DNA of 64,000 bases from Methylocystis parvus OBBP (GCF_027571405.1 NZ_CP092968.1:4012008-4076007); one strand, 5' to 3'; shown: positions 27,079 to 36,652, counted from the stretch's first letter. Made by a program: numbers and translations. Notes: a model not told the origin generated them from the sequence alone.

Positions 27079-27116
27079 CGCCCCGGCCGTGGATGTAACG
27101 GCCGAGGCGTTTTTTC
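27079..27116 (+). terminator. Rho-independent terminator
   Basis: CGCCCCGGCCG and CGGCCGAGGCG form a GC-rich stem (one mismatch) followed by TTTTTT, starting one base after the stop of the 48-residue frame. Confidence 0.8.
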
Positions 27117-27144
27117 GTGGAGCAAGTGGGATATTCGGGGCCAT

Positions 27145-27564
27145 TTAGAATAGGCCAAGCCCCAAGCCGAACAACCCGCCGCCGTTTCCATAGCCGCACG
27201 TGCAACCGCCGCTATAGCCATAAGTAGCAGGGTAGGCCATGCCGTAGCCGCCACAGGCGGAGCCATAAGCGCTGTATGGGTAGCTTGCCGCCGCTACGCC
27301 GCCTAGCAGGCCGGCGCCATAGCCCCAGCGTCCGTAACCCCAGCCAGGACGCCAGGCCGCCCAACGGCGATGACCCCAGCCCCAGCCAGGACGCCAAGCC
27401 GCCCAACGGCGATGACCCCAACCTCCCCAACCATAGTGGCGACCCCATCCACCGCCGCCCCATCCCCAACGGCCCCATGCGGAGGCCGGAGTAGAGATGG
27501 ACACCGTGCTGACCAGCATGGTGGCGGCGAGCGCGGCCGTGATCATCTTGCGTGAGTTGGTCAT
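27145..27564 (-). CDS. Gly/Trp/Tyr-rich exported protein
   Basis: 139 residues from the ATG at 27564 (GGAG 8 bases upstream). Signal peptide 1-29 (ends TPASA). The mature protein begins WGRWGWGGGGWGRHYGW. It contains two copies of a 14-residue unit GHRRWAAWRPGWGW/Y (42-bp DNA repeat), then a Gly/Tyr/Cys tail (GGCTCGYGNGGG). Envelope or extracellular, role unknown. Similar in style to 17488-17952. Confidence 0.7.
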   Translation of the reverse strand: MTNSRKMITAALAATMLVSTVSISTPASAWGRWGWGGGGWGRHYGWGGWGHRRWAAWRPGWGWGHRRWAAWRPGWGYGRWGYGAGLLGGVAAASYPYSAYGSACGGYGMAYPATYGYSGGCTCGYGNGGGLFGLGLGLF

Positions 27565-28563
27565 TGACACGTCTCCAAGGGTTCTTGCCGGACAAAGCCC
27601 CAGACCTCCCGCTGCAACGCGAGCCAAGTTTGCTTGTTCCGGCCTGAACTTTGGCGCCGCAGGAAACAGATGCGCAGAACCAGGTTGGCCATTGCAGGCG
27701 GCTCGCCGCGAAGATGCGGCTGAAGGCGGCGAGCCACCCCCGCAAGGCGGACGCGAGGGAGGCTAGGTCAGTTTTTCTCGCGCGCCATTACGATAGCCCC
27801 GCGAGAAAATTCGGCGACCTGTGGGAATCACCACCTTGCCGGCGCCAAGGGTGGCCTTGGGCGTATAGATTTTCCAACCGGAAATCGACCGCTGGATACA
27901 ACTTGAGGCGGCCATTGCCGGGCCAGCCGCTGCTGATCTACTCGGAGAAGACGCGCGCCGCGCCTCAGCGATCCGTCCACGAATCTCGGCAATATGGCGT
28001 TCTCCGAGAGCAACATGCTCTTAGGCTAGCGCGAGGCGCCGCTTCAATATTGAATGATCCGTGGGTGACCATAGCGCGCCTGAAACCTCGCCTGGGCGAC
28101 AATGTCGACGGTGCGAGAGGCAGTAAGGCTAGGGGCGTCTCTTGCCTTCGTAAGTCAAAGGCTTATCCTTTTACGGCATTTTGATCCCTTCGGTCACGCG
28201 GATGACGGTTCGCCAATGCATCGACTGGTCGAGCGGCAGCTTCATCGCGCGCAAAAGTGCCGGTCCCTACCAGCGCTCAGCGCAAAGGAGCCGCAGAAGT
28301 GCAATAAGCGCGGCGAGCTTTTCGAACGAACGGCGGCTCTATTAGCTGGTAGCCTGCGGTGCATCCGGGAGTCGGAAATCATTCTCGCGAGAATGAAAGT
28401 CGCAGAAGCGCCCGATAACTTTCAGCGCATCCTTTCAGGCTGCGAGGAAGTCATAAGGTTGGTTGATCGGGAAAAACGCGGGAACGCGCCTCGCGTCGAT
28501 CTTGGCAGAGAGCAAAGCGCTCAACGTAATGCAGGCGCCGTTTCCTGAACAAGAAACCAAGCC
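27565..28563. other. 1-kb accessory stretch without a convincing gene
   Basis: Open frames exist on both strands but lack good starts and natural composition. The best candidate is the 3' half of a plus-strand frame (28102-28548) with GELFERTAALLAGSLRCIRE and a helical RILSGCEEVIRLVDREKRG. It could be a small helical protein or a fragment. Base composition is less GC-biased than in the flanking housekeeping genes. I see no transposase or integrase remnant. Confidence 0.4.
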
Positions 28564-29043
28564 CTAGTTTAACGCTGCGATCGCTGTCAAAGCAGGGGCG
28601 GCCGGGATTCGAGCAGCCAAGCGCGAAAAGATCCATTCGGGTTTTTGGTCTTTGCCTTCAGTCTCATCACGCAGGAGGTGTAAATGATGTTCAAGCAACG
28701 CGAGCGTTTCGACGAATGTATCCAGCATGTGCCGAGCATCTTCGTTCGAGCGCTGTTCCGCTTGGAGCTGGACGATCCGCTCCCGTTGGCGGGCAATGAT
28801 TAGTTTTCCCCTAGCGACATGCCGGGTTGCTATGTCGAGTTCGGACAGACGACCGTTCCATGCTTCATTACTGCTCGTAGCCTGAGCTGCCGCCAATCGC
28901 AGCAATAGCAGCGCCATTTCATTGGGAAGCGGCTCACGGACGATAGTTTGAAGCGACTGATGAATGGCTTTCCCTAGCGTGCTCCGGATCATCCATTCAT
29001 CCTGTGCTCGCTCCTCTGCTAGGGCCTCCGCCATCGTAGTCAT
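28564..29043 (-). CDS. NepR-like N terminus fused to a coiled coil
   Basis: 159 residues from the ATG at 29043. Residues about 17-48 (STLGKAIHQSLQTIVREPLP then LLLLRLA) resemble the short NepR anti-sigma helix pair, whose consensus has a ..REPxPxxxxxLLxxL core. A second part (about 75-135) is a heptad-like helix, DIATRHVARGKLIIARQRER onward, of a type seen in small Hyphomicrobiales hypothetical proteins. NepR binds the EcfG sigma factor and PhyR in the general stress response, but neither partner gene is here. The resemblance is weak and was judged by eye. Confidence 0.5.
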   Translation of the reverse strand: MTTMAEALAEERAQDEWMIRSTLGKAIHQSLQTIVREPLPNEMALLLLRLAAAQATSSNEAWNGRLSELDIATRHVARGKLIIARQRERIVQLQAEQRSNEDARHMLDTFVETLALLEHHLHLLRDETEGKDQKPEWIFSRLAARIPAAPALTAIAALN

Positions 29044-29285
29044 ATTGCTCACTCTCCAGCGAAAGTGTCGATAACGCTCGAACGGCGTTTTTGTTGCGTT
29101 CCGACGCTGCCTACTTTGGACAGAGCCGGCCGAGCGCGGATGTAGCGACGGCGCGGCTCGCCACTCCAAGGCTACACGCTGGGGGACGGAGATTTCGCTC
29201 CGCATGCTTCCATCAGCTTCGCAATCTCATCGACAGACAAACAAGCATCCGGATGGTCTCTGGCGATGGCCATTGCGGGCAAGCG

Positions 29286-29462
29286 CTACGAACGCGCGGC
29301 TCTATCGAGGCGCTGTCCGATCAGGCCGGCAGCGGTCGCGCCGATAATCGCAAATGGAGCGGCGATATCGAACCCCTTTGCGAGATATCCCAGCACCGCC
29401 CCGATGACGGCGCCAACAGCGGCCAGAGCCAGGGCGCCGGTCGGAATTTCGTCGCCAATCAT
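29286..29462 (-). CDS. Tiny two-span membrane protein, 58 residues
   Basis: Begins MIGDEIPTGALALAAVGAVI, with Gly/Ala-rich helices at about 9-27 and 33-50 (APFAIIGATAAGLIGQ), and ends RLDRAARS. Its ATG overlaps the stop of the preceding 42-residue gene (ATGA), arguing for coupled translation. Looks like a glycine-zipper-type small membrane protein. Function unknown. Confidence 0.6.
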   Translation of the reverse strand: MIGDEIPTGALALAAVGAVIGAVLGYLAKGFDIAAPFAIIGATAAGLIGQRLDRAARS

Positions 29463-29587
29463 CTCTTGCCCGCCGACTCGCGGGCGCGATCAATGATTCC
29501 GAAACCCGTCGCCGGGTCCGTGGCCTTTACCTTAAGTTTCTTCGGCTTCTTCGCCTCGCGATTGCCGCGTTGCTGCTTGTTCGCCAT
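29459..29587 (-). CDS. Tiny basic protein, 42 residues
   Basis: Starts MANKQQRGNREAKKPKKLK and ends GFGIIDRARESAGKR. AAGGA lies very close to the ATG at 29587. Highly basic first half, no membrane segment. Couples by ATGA to the 58-residue membrane protein. Function unknown; similar Lys-rich mini-proteins occur next to small membrane proteins, but I cannot name a family. Confidence 0.5.
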   Translation of the reverse strand: MANKQQRGNREAKKPKKLKVKATDPATGFGIIDRARESAGKR

Positions 29588-29601
29588 GATCCTTGGGCCT
29601 T

Positions 29602-29637
29602 CAAAAATGCAAAGCCCGGCCTTCTGAAGACCGGGCT
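29602..29637 (-). terminator. Hairpin with T-run in the leader of the tiny-gene pair
   Basis: On the minus strand AGCCCGGTCTTC / GAAGGCCGGGCT (one mismatch) is followed by TTGCATTTTT, 15-20 bases before the 42-residue gene. It may end transcription from the regulator relic or act as an attenuator for the pair. Confidence 0.5.
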
Positions 29638-29710
29638 GGGCGCACTCCCCTGGGAGGGAAAGGCGCTGATCGCGCCCTGGCCTTGTCATCTAACGCCGCG
29701 CTGTCTCCCT

Positions 29711-29977
29711 TCAAGCCTCTGGCGGGATCGCCTTCTTCAATCTTACGCCCGGCCCGCCGCGGTTCTCAGGGATGAATTCGACGCCGGCGGATTCCAAGGC
29801 GCGACGCATAACTTCGATTGTCGCCCGTTGAGGGGCGGACGCTTCGACCGCGCCGTCATTATGCGGGACGCCCACAAACGCTACAGGGACGGAAAGCGCT
29901 TTGGGCTCGGGTGGAGCTGGTCGCAATGTCTGCGGATGGCATGGGCGGCGGCGAAGATAAGGAGGCAAATGTTCCAT
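29711..29977 (-). pseudogene. C-terminal relic of an XRE-family regulator
   Basis: The last ~40 residues (ATIEVMRRALESAGVEFIPE, then NRGGPGVRLKK) are the standard tail of short XRE/HTH regulators (LxxALExAGVEFIxENGGGPGVRL). The helix-turn-helix that should precede it is absent; the upstream peptide is Pro/Arg-rich and unnatural. A beheaded gene, typical of decayed mobile or plasmid-derived DNA. Confidence 0.65.
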
Positions 29978-30158
29978 CTACGGAACGTGGCATAGTAGCG
30001 TCGCCATCTATGCGGCGCATCAACCGTTGTGAATCGGCAATGGCCTTTTTGGTTCCGGCGATCATGTTGTCGCTTGAAATTTGCGATTTCTCTGCACGCT
30101 CTTGGAAGTTAGTGAGCGCCTGTGAGCAAGAAGTGATTACGTCAACGATGTCTTGCAT
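29859..30158 (-). CDS. Small helical protein, about 50 credible residues
   Basis: 99 codons from the ATG at 30158, with GGAG 6 bases upstream. Only the first half looks natural: MQDIVDVITSCSQALTNFQE, then KSQISSDNMIAGTKKAIADS and QRLMRRID, an amphipathic helical protein. The rest is Pro/Ser-rich and overlaps the regulator relic in another frame, so the original stop may have been lost. Function unknown. Confidence 0.4.
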   Translation of the reverse strand: MQDIVDVITSCSQALTNFQERAEKSQISSDNMIAGTKKAIADSQRLMRRIDGDATMPRSVDGTFASLSSPPPMPSADIATSSTRAQSAFRPCSVCGRPA

Positions 30159-30875
30159 CGCGTGCTCCGGTTCGCGGTAAGCGGGAGCACGCAGCGTCTC
30201 TCTGCCGCCGATGTGCCTACTGTCCGGTTTCTCGGCGATGTTACATATATGGGCCTCTCCCGCCGAAAGGCGAACTAGAGCGCTTCACCCGGAGACGAAG
30301 GCGGATTCGTTTAAGGGCAACCAGCACGCCGGGAAAGTTGCGAGCGGGAATTCTGCGTTCACCACAACCACCGCCGAGACGATAGGCAAAAGCCGACGCA
30401 GTCTCGGTATTGCGCGCGGTCGACGTCTCGTACGCCTGCGGCCGGACGCTCTCCGGCCGGACTCGCCGCCGATCGGGCGAGCGGGATGTGAGACAAAGTA
30501 GGGGGCGCCGCCCAAATGCCTGCCATTACAAAGCAATTCCTATAAATTGCGTGTTTGTTCGGCTTTCGTGCATGCCGCGCAATAAGCTCCTGTCGGAGCG
30601 TCAGAATTATCTGGTTCCGGAAACATTCTCTTCGGCTCGCTTCGTGGGGCAATCTGGAAGGCGCCGCACATGGAAAGGGTTTATCGTCACGGCGCGGGCG
30701 GCGCATGTTGCAGGGAACTCTCCGCGGGATTGGTCGCGGTATCGCGCGCTCGGGATGGGAAGTGAGGGGAGGGCAGTGGGCGTAAATGCCGCCTAAGTCC
30801 GCTAACGTCCGTAGGCGTTTATTCGACGGATATTAGACGTTTTGGAATCTATGGATCGTAACTTATTGATTTTAC
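30159..30875. other. 717-base stretch beside tRNA-Glu without a gene
   Basis: Several short frames occur on both strands, none with a good start and natural composition. It includes a TAGAGCGCTTCACC sequence (about 30276-30289) like the half-palindromes between Hyphomicrobiales genes. I found no copy of the tRNA 3' end that would mark an attachment site. Confidence 0.4.
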
Positions 30876-30951
30876 TGGCGCGCCCAAGGGGATTCGAACC
30901 CCTGTTTTCGCCGTGAAAGGGCGACGTCCTAGGCCTCTAGACGATGGGCGC
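30876..30951 (-). tRNA. tRNA-Glu (anticodon TTC)
   Basis: Acceptor GCGCCCA pairs with TGGGCGC; the discriminator is G and CCA is encoded. The anticodon loop CTTTCAC gives TTC. The T arm AGGGGTTCGAATCCCCT is canonical. The 3' end faces the gene-poor stretch at 27.5-30.9 kb. Confidence 0.95.
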
Positions 30952-30988
30952 GGGGCTTGCGCCTGCGGATCGCGGCGCGAGCGAGGGC

Positions 30989-31017
30989 TGTATAGAGGGG
31001 CGCGGGGCGCAAGACAA
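30989..31017 (-). promoter_or_regulatory. Sigma-70 promoter of tRNA-Glu
   Basis: Minus strand: TTGTCT (31017-31012), 17-base spacer, TATACA (30994-30989), 38 bases before the tRNA 5' end. Confidence 0.65.
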
Positions 31018-31081
31018 GTCTCCGCGCGCTCTTTCCTGCACTGTTCCGGCGCTGTCGTCGCCGGGCGGATTCGATCCGCGG

Positions 31082-31204
31082 TCAGACGCCCCAGATCATC
31101 GCGTCATAGGCGTAACGCGCGATGCGCGTGGCGTAAATGCCGATCAGCGCGAAACCGAAGGCTTTCACCGTGATCCAAAGATAGGCTTCCATGTCGGGAT
31201 GCAT
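31082..31204 (-). CDS. Tiny membrane protein, 40 residues
   Basis: Starts MHPDMEAYLWITVKAFGFAL and ends with GIYATRIARYAYDAMIWGV; one membrane helix at about 8-25. AAGG lies close upstream. It sits between tRNA-Glu and the ABC-F gene in otherwise clean intergenic DNA; the much longer frame that contains it is the antisense shadow of the ABC-F gene. Function unknown, but the composition is convincing. Confidence 0.6.
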   Translation of the reverse strand: MHPDMEAYLWITVKAFGFALIGIYATRIARYAYDAMIWGV

Positions 31205-31375
31205 GACCTTGCGCCTTTCATTCGAGTCGATGCGCCTCGGGTTTTCTCCTTCCCTTGTTCCCGCCGCTTGATTTCGAATAAGCAAGTAGCATGCCTTGAC
31301 CTGTGCGCCCTTTTGCGGGCGCCGTTCGAATCTGCCTAGCGACGCCGGCGCGAGCCTGTTACTGGGCTTGCGGCC

Positions 31376-33226
31376 ATGCTCACCATCAACGACCTCACCT
31401 ACCGCCTCGGCGAAAGGCTCATTTTCGATCATGCGGGCGTTTTTTTGCCGGGGCGTTCGCGCGCCGGCTTTGTCGGCCGCAACGGGGCTGGAAAGACGAC
31501 GCTGTTTCGCCTCATCGCAGGCGAAATTGCCGCAGAATCGGGCAATATCGCGCTGCCGGCGCGCACGCGGCTGGGGCGGGTGGAGCAGGAAGCGCCCGGC
31601 GGACCGACCAAGCTCATCGATTTCGTGCTGGCGGCGGACGTCGAGCGCGCGGAGCTTCTGGAGCGCGCCGAGACGGAGCATAACGCTCACGACATCGCTG
31701 AGATCCAGACTCGCCTCGCCGACATCGACGCTCACGCCGCCCCCGCCCGCGCGGCGGCCATTCTCCACGGCCTCGGTTTCGACGCCGAGGGGCAGCAGCG
31801 GCCGCTCTCCGAATTTTCCGGCGGCTGGCGCATGCGCGTCGCGCTGGCGGCGGTGTTGTTTTCCGCCCCCGATCTGCTGCTGCTCGACGAGCCGACCAAC
31901 TATCTCGACCTCGAAGGCACGCTGTGGCTTGTGGATTACCTTGCGCGCTACCCGGCGAGCGTGATCGTCATCAGCCATGATCGCGACCTGCTTGACGACG
32001 TCGCGACGCATATCCTTCATCTCGAACGCGGCAGGCTGACGCTCTACAAGGGCGATTACACGTCTTTCGAAAAGCAGCGGCGCGAGGCGGCGCTGATCGC
32101 CGCCAAGGGCGCCAGGAAGGCGGAGGAAAAGCGCAAGCATCTGCAGGCCTTCGTGGACCGCTTCCGCGCCAAGGCCACGAAAGCGCGGCAGGCGCAGTCC
32201 CGCCTCAAAATGCTGGAGAAAATGGAGCCGGTCGCGGCCATCGTCGACGACAGCGTGCTGCCGATCCATCTGCCGTCGCCCGAAAAACCGCTCTCGCCGC
32301 CGATCATCGCGCTCGACAAGGCGAGCGTGGGCTATGGCGAGCGCGTGGTGCTGTCGCGCCTGACGCTGTCGATCTCGAATGACGACCGCATCGGGCTCTT
32401 GGGCGCCAATGGCAACGGCAAATCGACCTTCGCCAAGCTGCTCGGCGGGCGGCTCGAGCCCTTGGCCGGCGAGATGGTGCGCGCCGCGAAGCTGGAGGCG
32501 GGGTTCTTCGCGCAGCATCAGGTCGACGATCTCAACGAGAACGACACGCCTTACCTCGTCTTCTCGCGGCTGATGCCGGACGCGCCCGAGGCGCGGGTGC
32601 GCTCGCGCGCGGCGCAGACCGGCTTTTCCGGCGCCCGCGCGGATACGAAAGTCGCGCATCTCTCCGGCGGCGAGAAAGCGCGGCTCCTGATGGGCGTCAC
32701 GGCGTTCAATTCGCCGCATCTTCTCATTCTCGACGAGCCGACGAACCATCTCGACATCGACAGCCGCGCTGCGCTGATCGAGGCGATCATGGATTATGAG
32801 GGGGCCGTCGTGCTGGTCTCGCATGACCGCTATCTGCTGGAGGCCTGCGCCGACCGGCTGTGGCTCGTCGATCAGGGCACGGTCAAGCCGTTCGACGGCG
32901 ATATGGACGACTACGCCAGGCTCGTGCTGTCGAAGAGTAAGACCGAGGCGTCCAGGCGCGAATCCGAGCCCGCGCAGGTCGCGGAAGCCGCGCCGAAGCG
33001 GCGCGACGCTGGATTTTATCGCCGCAAACTCGCGGAGGCCGAGGCGAAGGTCGAGAAATTCTCGCAGCTTCTGGCGCGGGTGGACGAAGCGCTCGCGGCC
33101 CCTGACGCTTTTTCGCGCAATCCGCAGGAGGCGGCCAAGCTCGCGTCTCAGCGCGAGGAGCTCGCCAAGGCGCTGGCCTTAGCCGAAGAGCAATGGCTGG
33201 AACTGGCGGCGGAGGCGGAGGGGTAA
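31376..33226 (+). CDS. ABC-F family ATPase (ribosome-associated type)
   Basis: 616 residues without membrane segments. Two ATPase cassettes: Walker A GRNGAGKTT and GANGNGKST; signatures SGGWRMRVALA and LSGGEKARLLM; Walker B LLLLDEPTNYLDLE and LLILDEPTNHLDID. A charged linker of about 80 residues (P-site tRNA interaction motif region) and a C-terminal coiled coil (about 540-616) complete the Uup/YheS-like layout. ABC-F proteins act on stalled or initiating ribosomes. Monocistronic, converging on a small secreted protein gene. Confidence 0.9.
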   Translation: MLTINDLTYRLGERLIFDHAGVFLPGRSRAGFVGRNGAGKTTLFRLIAGEIAAESGNIALPARTRLGRVEQEAPGGPTKLIDFVLAADVERAELLERAETEHNAHDIAEIQTRLADIDAHAAPARAAAILHGLGFDAEGQQRPLSEFSGGWRMRVALAAVLFSAPDLLLLDEPTNYLDLEGTLWLVDYLARYPASVIVISHDRDLLDDVATHILHLERGRLTLYKGDYTSFEKQRREAALIAAKGARKAEEKRKHLQAFVDRFRAKATKARQAQSRLKMLEKMEPVAAIVDDSVLPIHLPSPEKPLSPPIIALDKASVGYGERVVLSRLTLSISNDDRIGLLGANGNGKSTFAKLLGGRLEPLAGEMVRAAKLEAGFFAQHQVDDLNENDTPYLVFSRLMPDAPEARVRSRAAQTGFSGARADTKVAHLSGGEKARLLMGVTAFNSPHLLILDEPTNHLDIDSRAALIEAIMDYEGAVVLVSHDRYLLEACADRLWLVDQGTVKPFDGDMDDYARLVLSKSKTEASRRESEPAQVAEAAPKRRDAGFYRRKLAEAEAKVEKFSQLLARVDEALAAPDAFSRNPQEAAKLASQREELAKALALAEEQWLELAAEAEG

Positions 33227-33251
33227 CCGACCGGCGGCGCTCGCCGGTCGG
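33227..33251. terminator. Hairpin between convergent genes
   Basis: CCGACCGGCG and CGCCGGTCGG, exact 10-base arms with a 5-base loop, one base after the ABC-F stop. No T-run. Confidence 0.5.
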
Positions 33252-33265
33252 ACCCTCGGACACGC

Positions 33266-33406
33266 TCAGCAGGCTCCGGAGGGCGTGTCGCAGTTGGAGC
33301 TGTAATGATTGTAGCAGTCGTAATAGGCGGTGGAATTAGCCGCCGCCGGTCCAATTGCGGACAACGCCAAAAGCGTGGTCAGCGCGACGGTCAGAATCAG
33401 CTTCAT
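33266..33406 (-). CDS. Tiny exported Cys/Tyr-rich protein, 46 residues
   Basis: ATG at 33406 with GGGAGA 6 bases upstream. Signal peptide 1-23 (ends PAAA). The mature peptide is only about 23 residues, NSTAYYDCYNHYSS then NCDTPSGAC, with three Cys. Could be a small secreted peptide or metal binder; function unknown. Confidence 0.55.
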   Translation of the reverse strand: MKLILTVALTTLLALSAIGPAAANSTAYYDCYNHYSSNCDTPSGAC

Positions 33407-33531
33407 GGCTATCTCCCAAGTTGCAGTCTTTGATGCCGCAACTTGGTAATGTAGCTCTCGCAACGCCTGAAAAAATTGCCAGGAGCAAAAGATTATTACG
33501 GTAGTGTGACAGTTTGTGACGTTCGGCGGAA

Positions 33532-33807
33532 TTAAATTTCCAAATCCGCGAATTCTCTGTGCCGCTTCAGATAAGCGACGACGAATGAGCAGGTCGCCCG
33601 TACCCTCAATCCCTGCGCCCGCGCCTGCAAAAGCGCCCCGTGGATCAGCTTCGACGCCGCGCCGCGCCCCTGTAGCGCCGCAGGCGACTCCGTGTGGGTG
33701 AAGGTCATCACCCCGTCTTCCAGCACATATTCGGCGAGCGCCAGCGACCCGTCGATTTCCAGTTCGAAACGGCTCTTCGCCGGATTTTGCCGCACTTCCT
33801 GTTCCAT
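33532..33807 (-). CDS. Small GNAT-fold acetyltransferase (YjdJ type)
   Basis: 91 residues; start fixed by a perfect AGGAGG 5-6 bases before the ATG at 33807. It has the short N-acetyltransferase layout: [20 protein letters not shown], then [19 protein letters not shown] (acetyl-CoA loop QGRGAA) and a final KRHREFADL. This family has a minimal GNAT core without a substrate-binding extension. Divergent from proS. Confidence 0.8.
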   Translation of the reverse strand: MEQEVRQNPAKSRFELEIDGSLALAEYVLEDGVMTFTHTESPAALQGRGAASKLIHGALLQARAQGLRVRATCSFVVAYLKRHREFADLEI

Positions 33808-34015
33808 TCGAACCTCCTGTTCCGCCCCCGACATGGCGCCCCGGCGACCGAAAGGGAAGGGCGGCGCCGTCCCCGAAGGAGGGCGGCTTACGTCCGCGTC
33901 GCGGCGCGGAGAGCGCCGTCGCCCAACTCGCTTGCCTTTTCCCGCGCCCCGCGCTTCAACCGCCCGCAAGCCGCCGTTATGCTCTGCCTCCTCGAATCGC
34001 GAATGGAAACTTGAG

Positions 34016-35359
34016 ATGCGCCTGTCCCGTTACTTCCTGCCGATCCTGCGCGAGACGCCCAAGGAGGCCGAGATCGTCTCGCACCGGCTGATGCTGCGGG
34101 CGGGCATGATCCGGCAGGAATCGGCCGGCATTTACGCCTGGCTGCCGCTGGGGCTGAAGGTTCTCAACAACATCACCCGCATCATTCGGGAGGAGCAGAA
34201 CCGCGCCGGCGCCGTCGAATGCCTGATGCCGGTGATCCAGTCGGCGGATCTCTGGCGCGAATCCGGGCGCTACGACGCCTATGGCAAGGAGATGCTGCGC
34301 ATTCAGGACCGGCACGAGCGGGAAATGCTCTTCGGGCCCACCAATGAGGAGATGATCACGGAGATTTTCCGCGCCTATGTGCGCTCCTACAAGGATCTCC
34401 CACTCAATCTCTATCACATTCAGTGGAAGTTCCGCGACGAGGTTCGGCCGCGCTTCGGCGTCATGCGCTCGCGAGAGTTTCTCATGAAGGACGCCTATTC
34501 CTTCGATCTCACGGCCGAGGGCAGCCGGCACTCCTATAACAAGATGTTCGTGGCTTACCTGCGCACCTTCGCGCGCATGGGTTTGACGGCGATCCCCATG
34601 GCCGCCGACACCGGCCCGATCGGCGGCAATCTCAGCCACGAGTTCATCATCCTCGCCGATACCGGCGAGAGCGAGGTCTATTGCCACAAGGACTTCCTGT
34701 CCTTCGCCCCGCCGCCCGCCAATGTCGATTTCGACGACGTCGCCGGGCTTCAGAGACTCTTCGACAAATGGACGAGCCGCTACGCCGCGACGAGCGAGAT
34801 GCACGACGCGGCGGCCTTCGCGGCGGTGCCGGACGACGCCAAGGTCGCCGCGCGCGGCATCGAGGTCGGCCATATTTTCTACTTCGGCACAAAATATTCC
34901 GAGCCCATGAAGGCCGTGGTGAACGGCCCGGACGGCAAGGAGGTCGTCGTGCAGATGGGTTCCTACGGCATCGGCCCGTCGCGCCTCGTCGCCGCGATCA
35001 TTGAGGCCTTCCATGACGACGCCGGCATCGTCTGGCCGGAGACGGTCGCGCCCTTCCATGTCGGCGTGGCGGATCTGAAGGTCGGCGACGCGGCGACAGG
35101 CAAGGTCTGCGGCGAGCTCGTCCAGCAGCTCGAAAACGCCGGGCTCGACGCGCTGCATGACGATCGGGACGAGCGGCCGGGGGCGAAATTCGCGACGCTC
35201 GATCTGATCGGCCTGCCCTGGCAGATTCTCGTCGGCCCGAAGGGACTGGCTGACGGCAAGGTGGAAGTGAAGCGCCGCAAGACCGGCGAGCGCGAAATGC
35301 TCGCGCCGGCGGACGCCGTGGCGCGCATCGTCGAGGCCGTGAAGCAGGCGGGCGCATGA
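34016..35359 (+). CDS. proS: Prolyl-tRNA synthetase
   Basis: 447 residues from the ATG at 34016; the frame is open upstream but not coding. Class II motifs: [31 protein letters not shown] (motif 2) and a C-terminal GSYGIGPSR (motif 3), then an anticodon-binding domain (about 345-447). It is the short alphaproteobacterial form without the INS editing domain between motifs 2 and 3. Charges tRNA-Pro in the cytosol. The stop overlaps the lolC start (ATGA), as in many Alphaproteobacteria. Confidence 0.95.
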   Translation: MRLSRYFLPILRETPKEAEIVSHRLMLRAGMIRQESAGIYAWLPLGLKVLNNITRIIREEQNRAGAVECLMPVIQSADLWRESGRYDAYGKEMLRIQDRHEREMLFGPTNEEMITEIFRAYVRSYKDLPLNLYHIQWKFRDEVRPRFGVMRSREFLMKDAYSFDLTAEGSRHSYNKMFVAYLRTFARMGLTAIPMAADTGPIGGNLSHEFIILADTGESEVYCHKDFLSFAPPPANVDFDDVAGLQRLFDKWTSRYAATSEMHDAAAFAAVPDDAKVAARGIEVGHIFYFGTKYSEPMKAVVNGPDGKEVVVQMGSYGIGPSRLVAAIIEAFHDDAGIVWPETVAPFHVGVADLKVGDAATGKVCGELVQQLENAGLDALHDDRDERPGAKFATLDLIGLPWQILVGPKGLADGKVEVKRRKTGEREMLAPADAVARIVEAVKQAGA

Positions 35360-36645
35360 GCGAGACCGCAGCCGCGACGGCGCCGGCGAAGGGCGCAAAA
35401 GCCTTTTCGCGCTTCGAATGGATGGTGGCGCTGCGTTATGTGCGCGCACGCCGCGCCGACGGCTTCGTCTCTGTCATTGCGGGCTTTTCCTTCCTCGGCA
35501 TCATGCTCGGCGTCGCGACGCTGATCGTCGTCACCTCGGTGATGAACGGCTTCCATCGCGAGCTGATGGACAAGATCATGGGCATTAACGGCCACGCCTT
35601 TCTGCAGGCCGTCGAGACGCCCTTCACGGATTGGGACGACGTCTCCGCCAGGACGGAAAAAGTGCAGGGCGTGAAGCTCGCCATTCCCATGGTCGAGGGC
35701 GCCGCCGGCATCTCCACCCAGTTCGGCCAGTCCGGCGTGCTGGTGCGCGGCGTGCGGGAGAAGGACCTCGTCCGCCTGCCGGGCATCGCCGGCAATGTGA
35801 AGATCGGGGCCCTTGCGGGCTTCGACAAAGCGGAGGGGGTCGCCGTGGGCCAGCGCCTCGCCGAAACGCTCGGCGTCACGACCGGCGACAAGGTGAGCCT
35901 CCTCATCGCCAAGGGCGCGCAGACGCCCTTCGGCGTCGCGCCGCGCATCAAGGCCTATACGGTCACGGCGATCTTTTCGATCGGCATGTCGGAATTCGAC
36001 AATGTCTTTGTCTACATGCCGCTTGCCGAGGCGCAGGCTTTCTTCAACAAGGACAATGAGGCGACGGTCATCGAGGTCTTCGTCGACGAGCCCGAGCAGA
36101 TGGACCTGTTCCGCGCGCGCTTTGAAAAGGCGGTGACGCGGCCCGTGATCGTCACCGACTGGCGCCAGCGGAACAAGACCTTCTTCGACACGCTGCAGGT
36201 CGAAAAGAACATCCTCTTCATCATCCTCACGCTCATCGTCATCGTTGCGGCTTTCAACATCATCTCGGGCCTGACGATGCTGGTGAAGGACAAGACGCAG
36301 GACATCGCCATCCTGCGCACGATCGGCGCCTCGCGAGGCGCCGTGCTGCGCGTCTTCCTCATCATCGGCGCGTCGATCGGCGTCGTGGGAACGATTGCGG
36401 GCTTCCTGCTCGGCCTCCTGATCGCGGAAAATCTCGAGACGATCCGCACTGTCCTGAACAAGGCTTTCGACGCCAATCTGTTTCCGGCGGAATTTTATTT
36501 TCTGTCACGGCTTCCGGCGGTCGTCGATACGCGCGAAGTGACGGTCATCGTCGTCATGACGCTCGTCATCGCCGTTCTCGCCTCGATCTTCCCCGCCTGG
36601 AAGGCGGCTTCGCTCGATCCGATCGAAGCGCTGCGGCACGAGTGA
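35356..36645 (+). CDS. lolC: Lipoprotein-releasing ABC permease LolC/E
   Basis: 429 residues. One N-terminal helix (about 40-62), a large periplasmic MacB-like domain, and three C-terminal helices (about 285-420) with the FtsX/MacB motif [18 protein letters not shown]. It extracts outer-membrane lipoproteins from the inner membrane for LolA. One permease gene only, so it probably works as a homodimer (LolF-like). Followed after 7 bases by lolD. Confidence 0.92.
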   Translation: MSETAAATAPAKGAKAFSRFEWMVALRYVRARRADGFVSVIAGFSFLGIMLGVATLIVVTSVMNGFHRELMDKIMGINGHAFLQAVETPFTDWDDVSARTEKVQGVKLAIPMVEGAAGISTQFGQSGVLVRGVREKDLVRLPGIAGNVKIGALAGFDKAEGVAVGQRLAETLGVTTGDKVSLLIAKGAQTPFGVAPRIKAYTVTAIFSIGMSEFDNVFVYMPLAEAQAFFNKDNEATVIEVFVDEPEQMDLFRARFEKAVTRPVIVTDWRQRNKTFFDTLQVEKNILFIILTLIVIVAAFNIISGLTMLVKDKTQDIAILRTIGASRGAVLRVFLIIGASIGVVGTIAGFLLGLLIAENLETIRTVLNKAFDANLFPAEFYFLSRLPAVVDTREVTVIVVMTLVIAVLASIFPAWKAASLDPIEALRHE

Positions 36646-36652
36646 GAGACGC

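Noticed and set aside
30285..30796. Overlapping frames on both strands before tRNA-Glu
   Set aside because: No good start, no natural sequence and mutual overlap.
31205..32824. Long minus-strand frame opposite the ABC-F gene
   Set aside because: Arg/His/Asp-rich antisense shadow; only its last 40 codons outside the ABC-F gene look like a protein.
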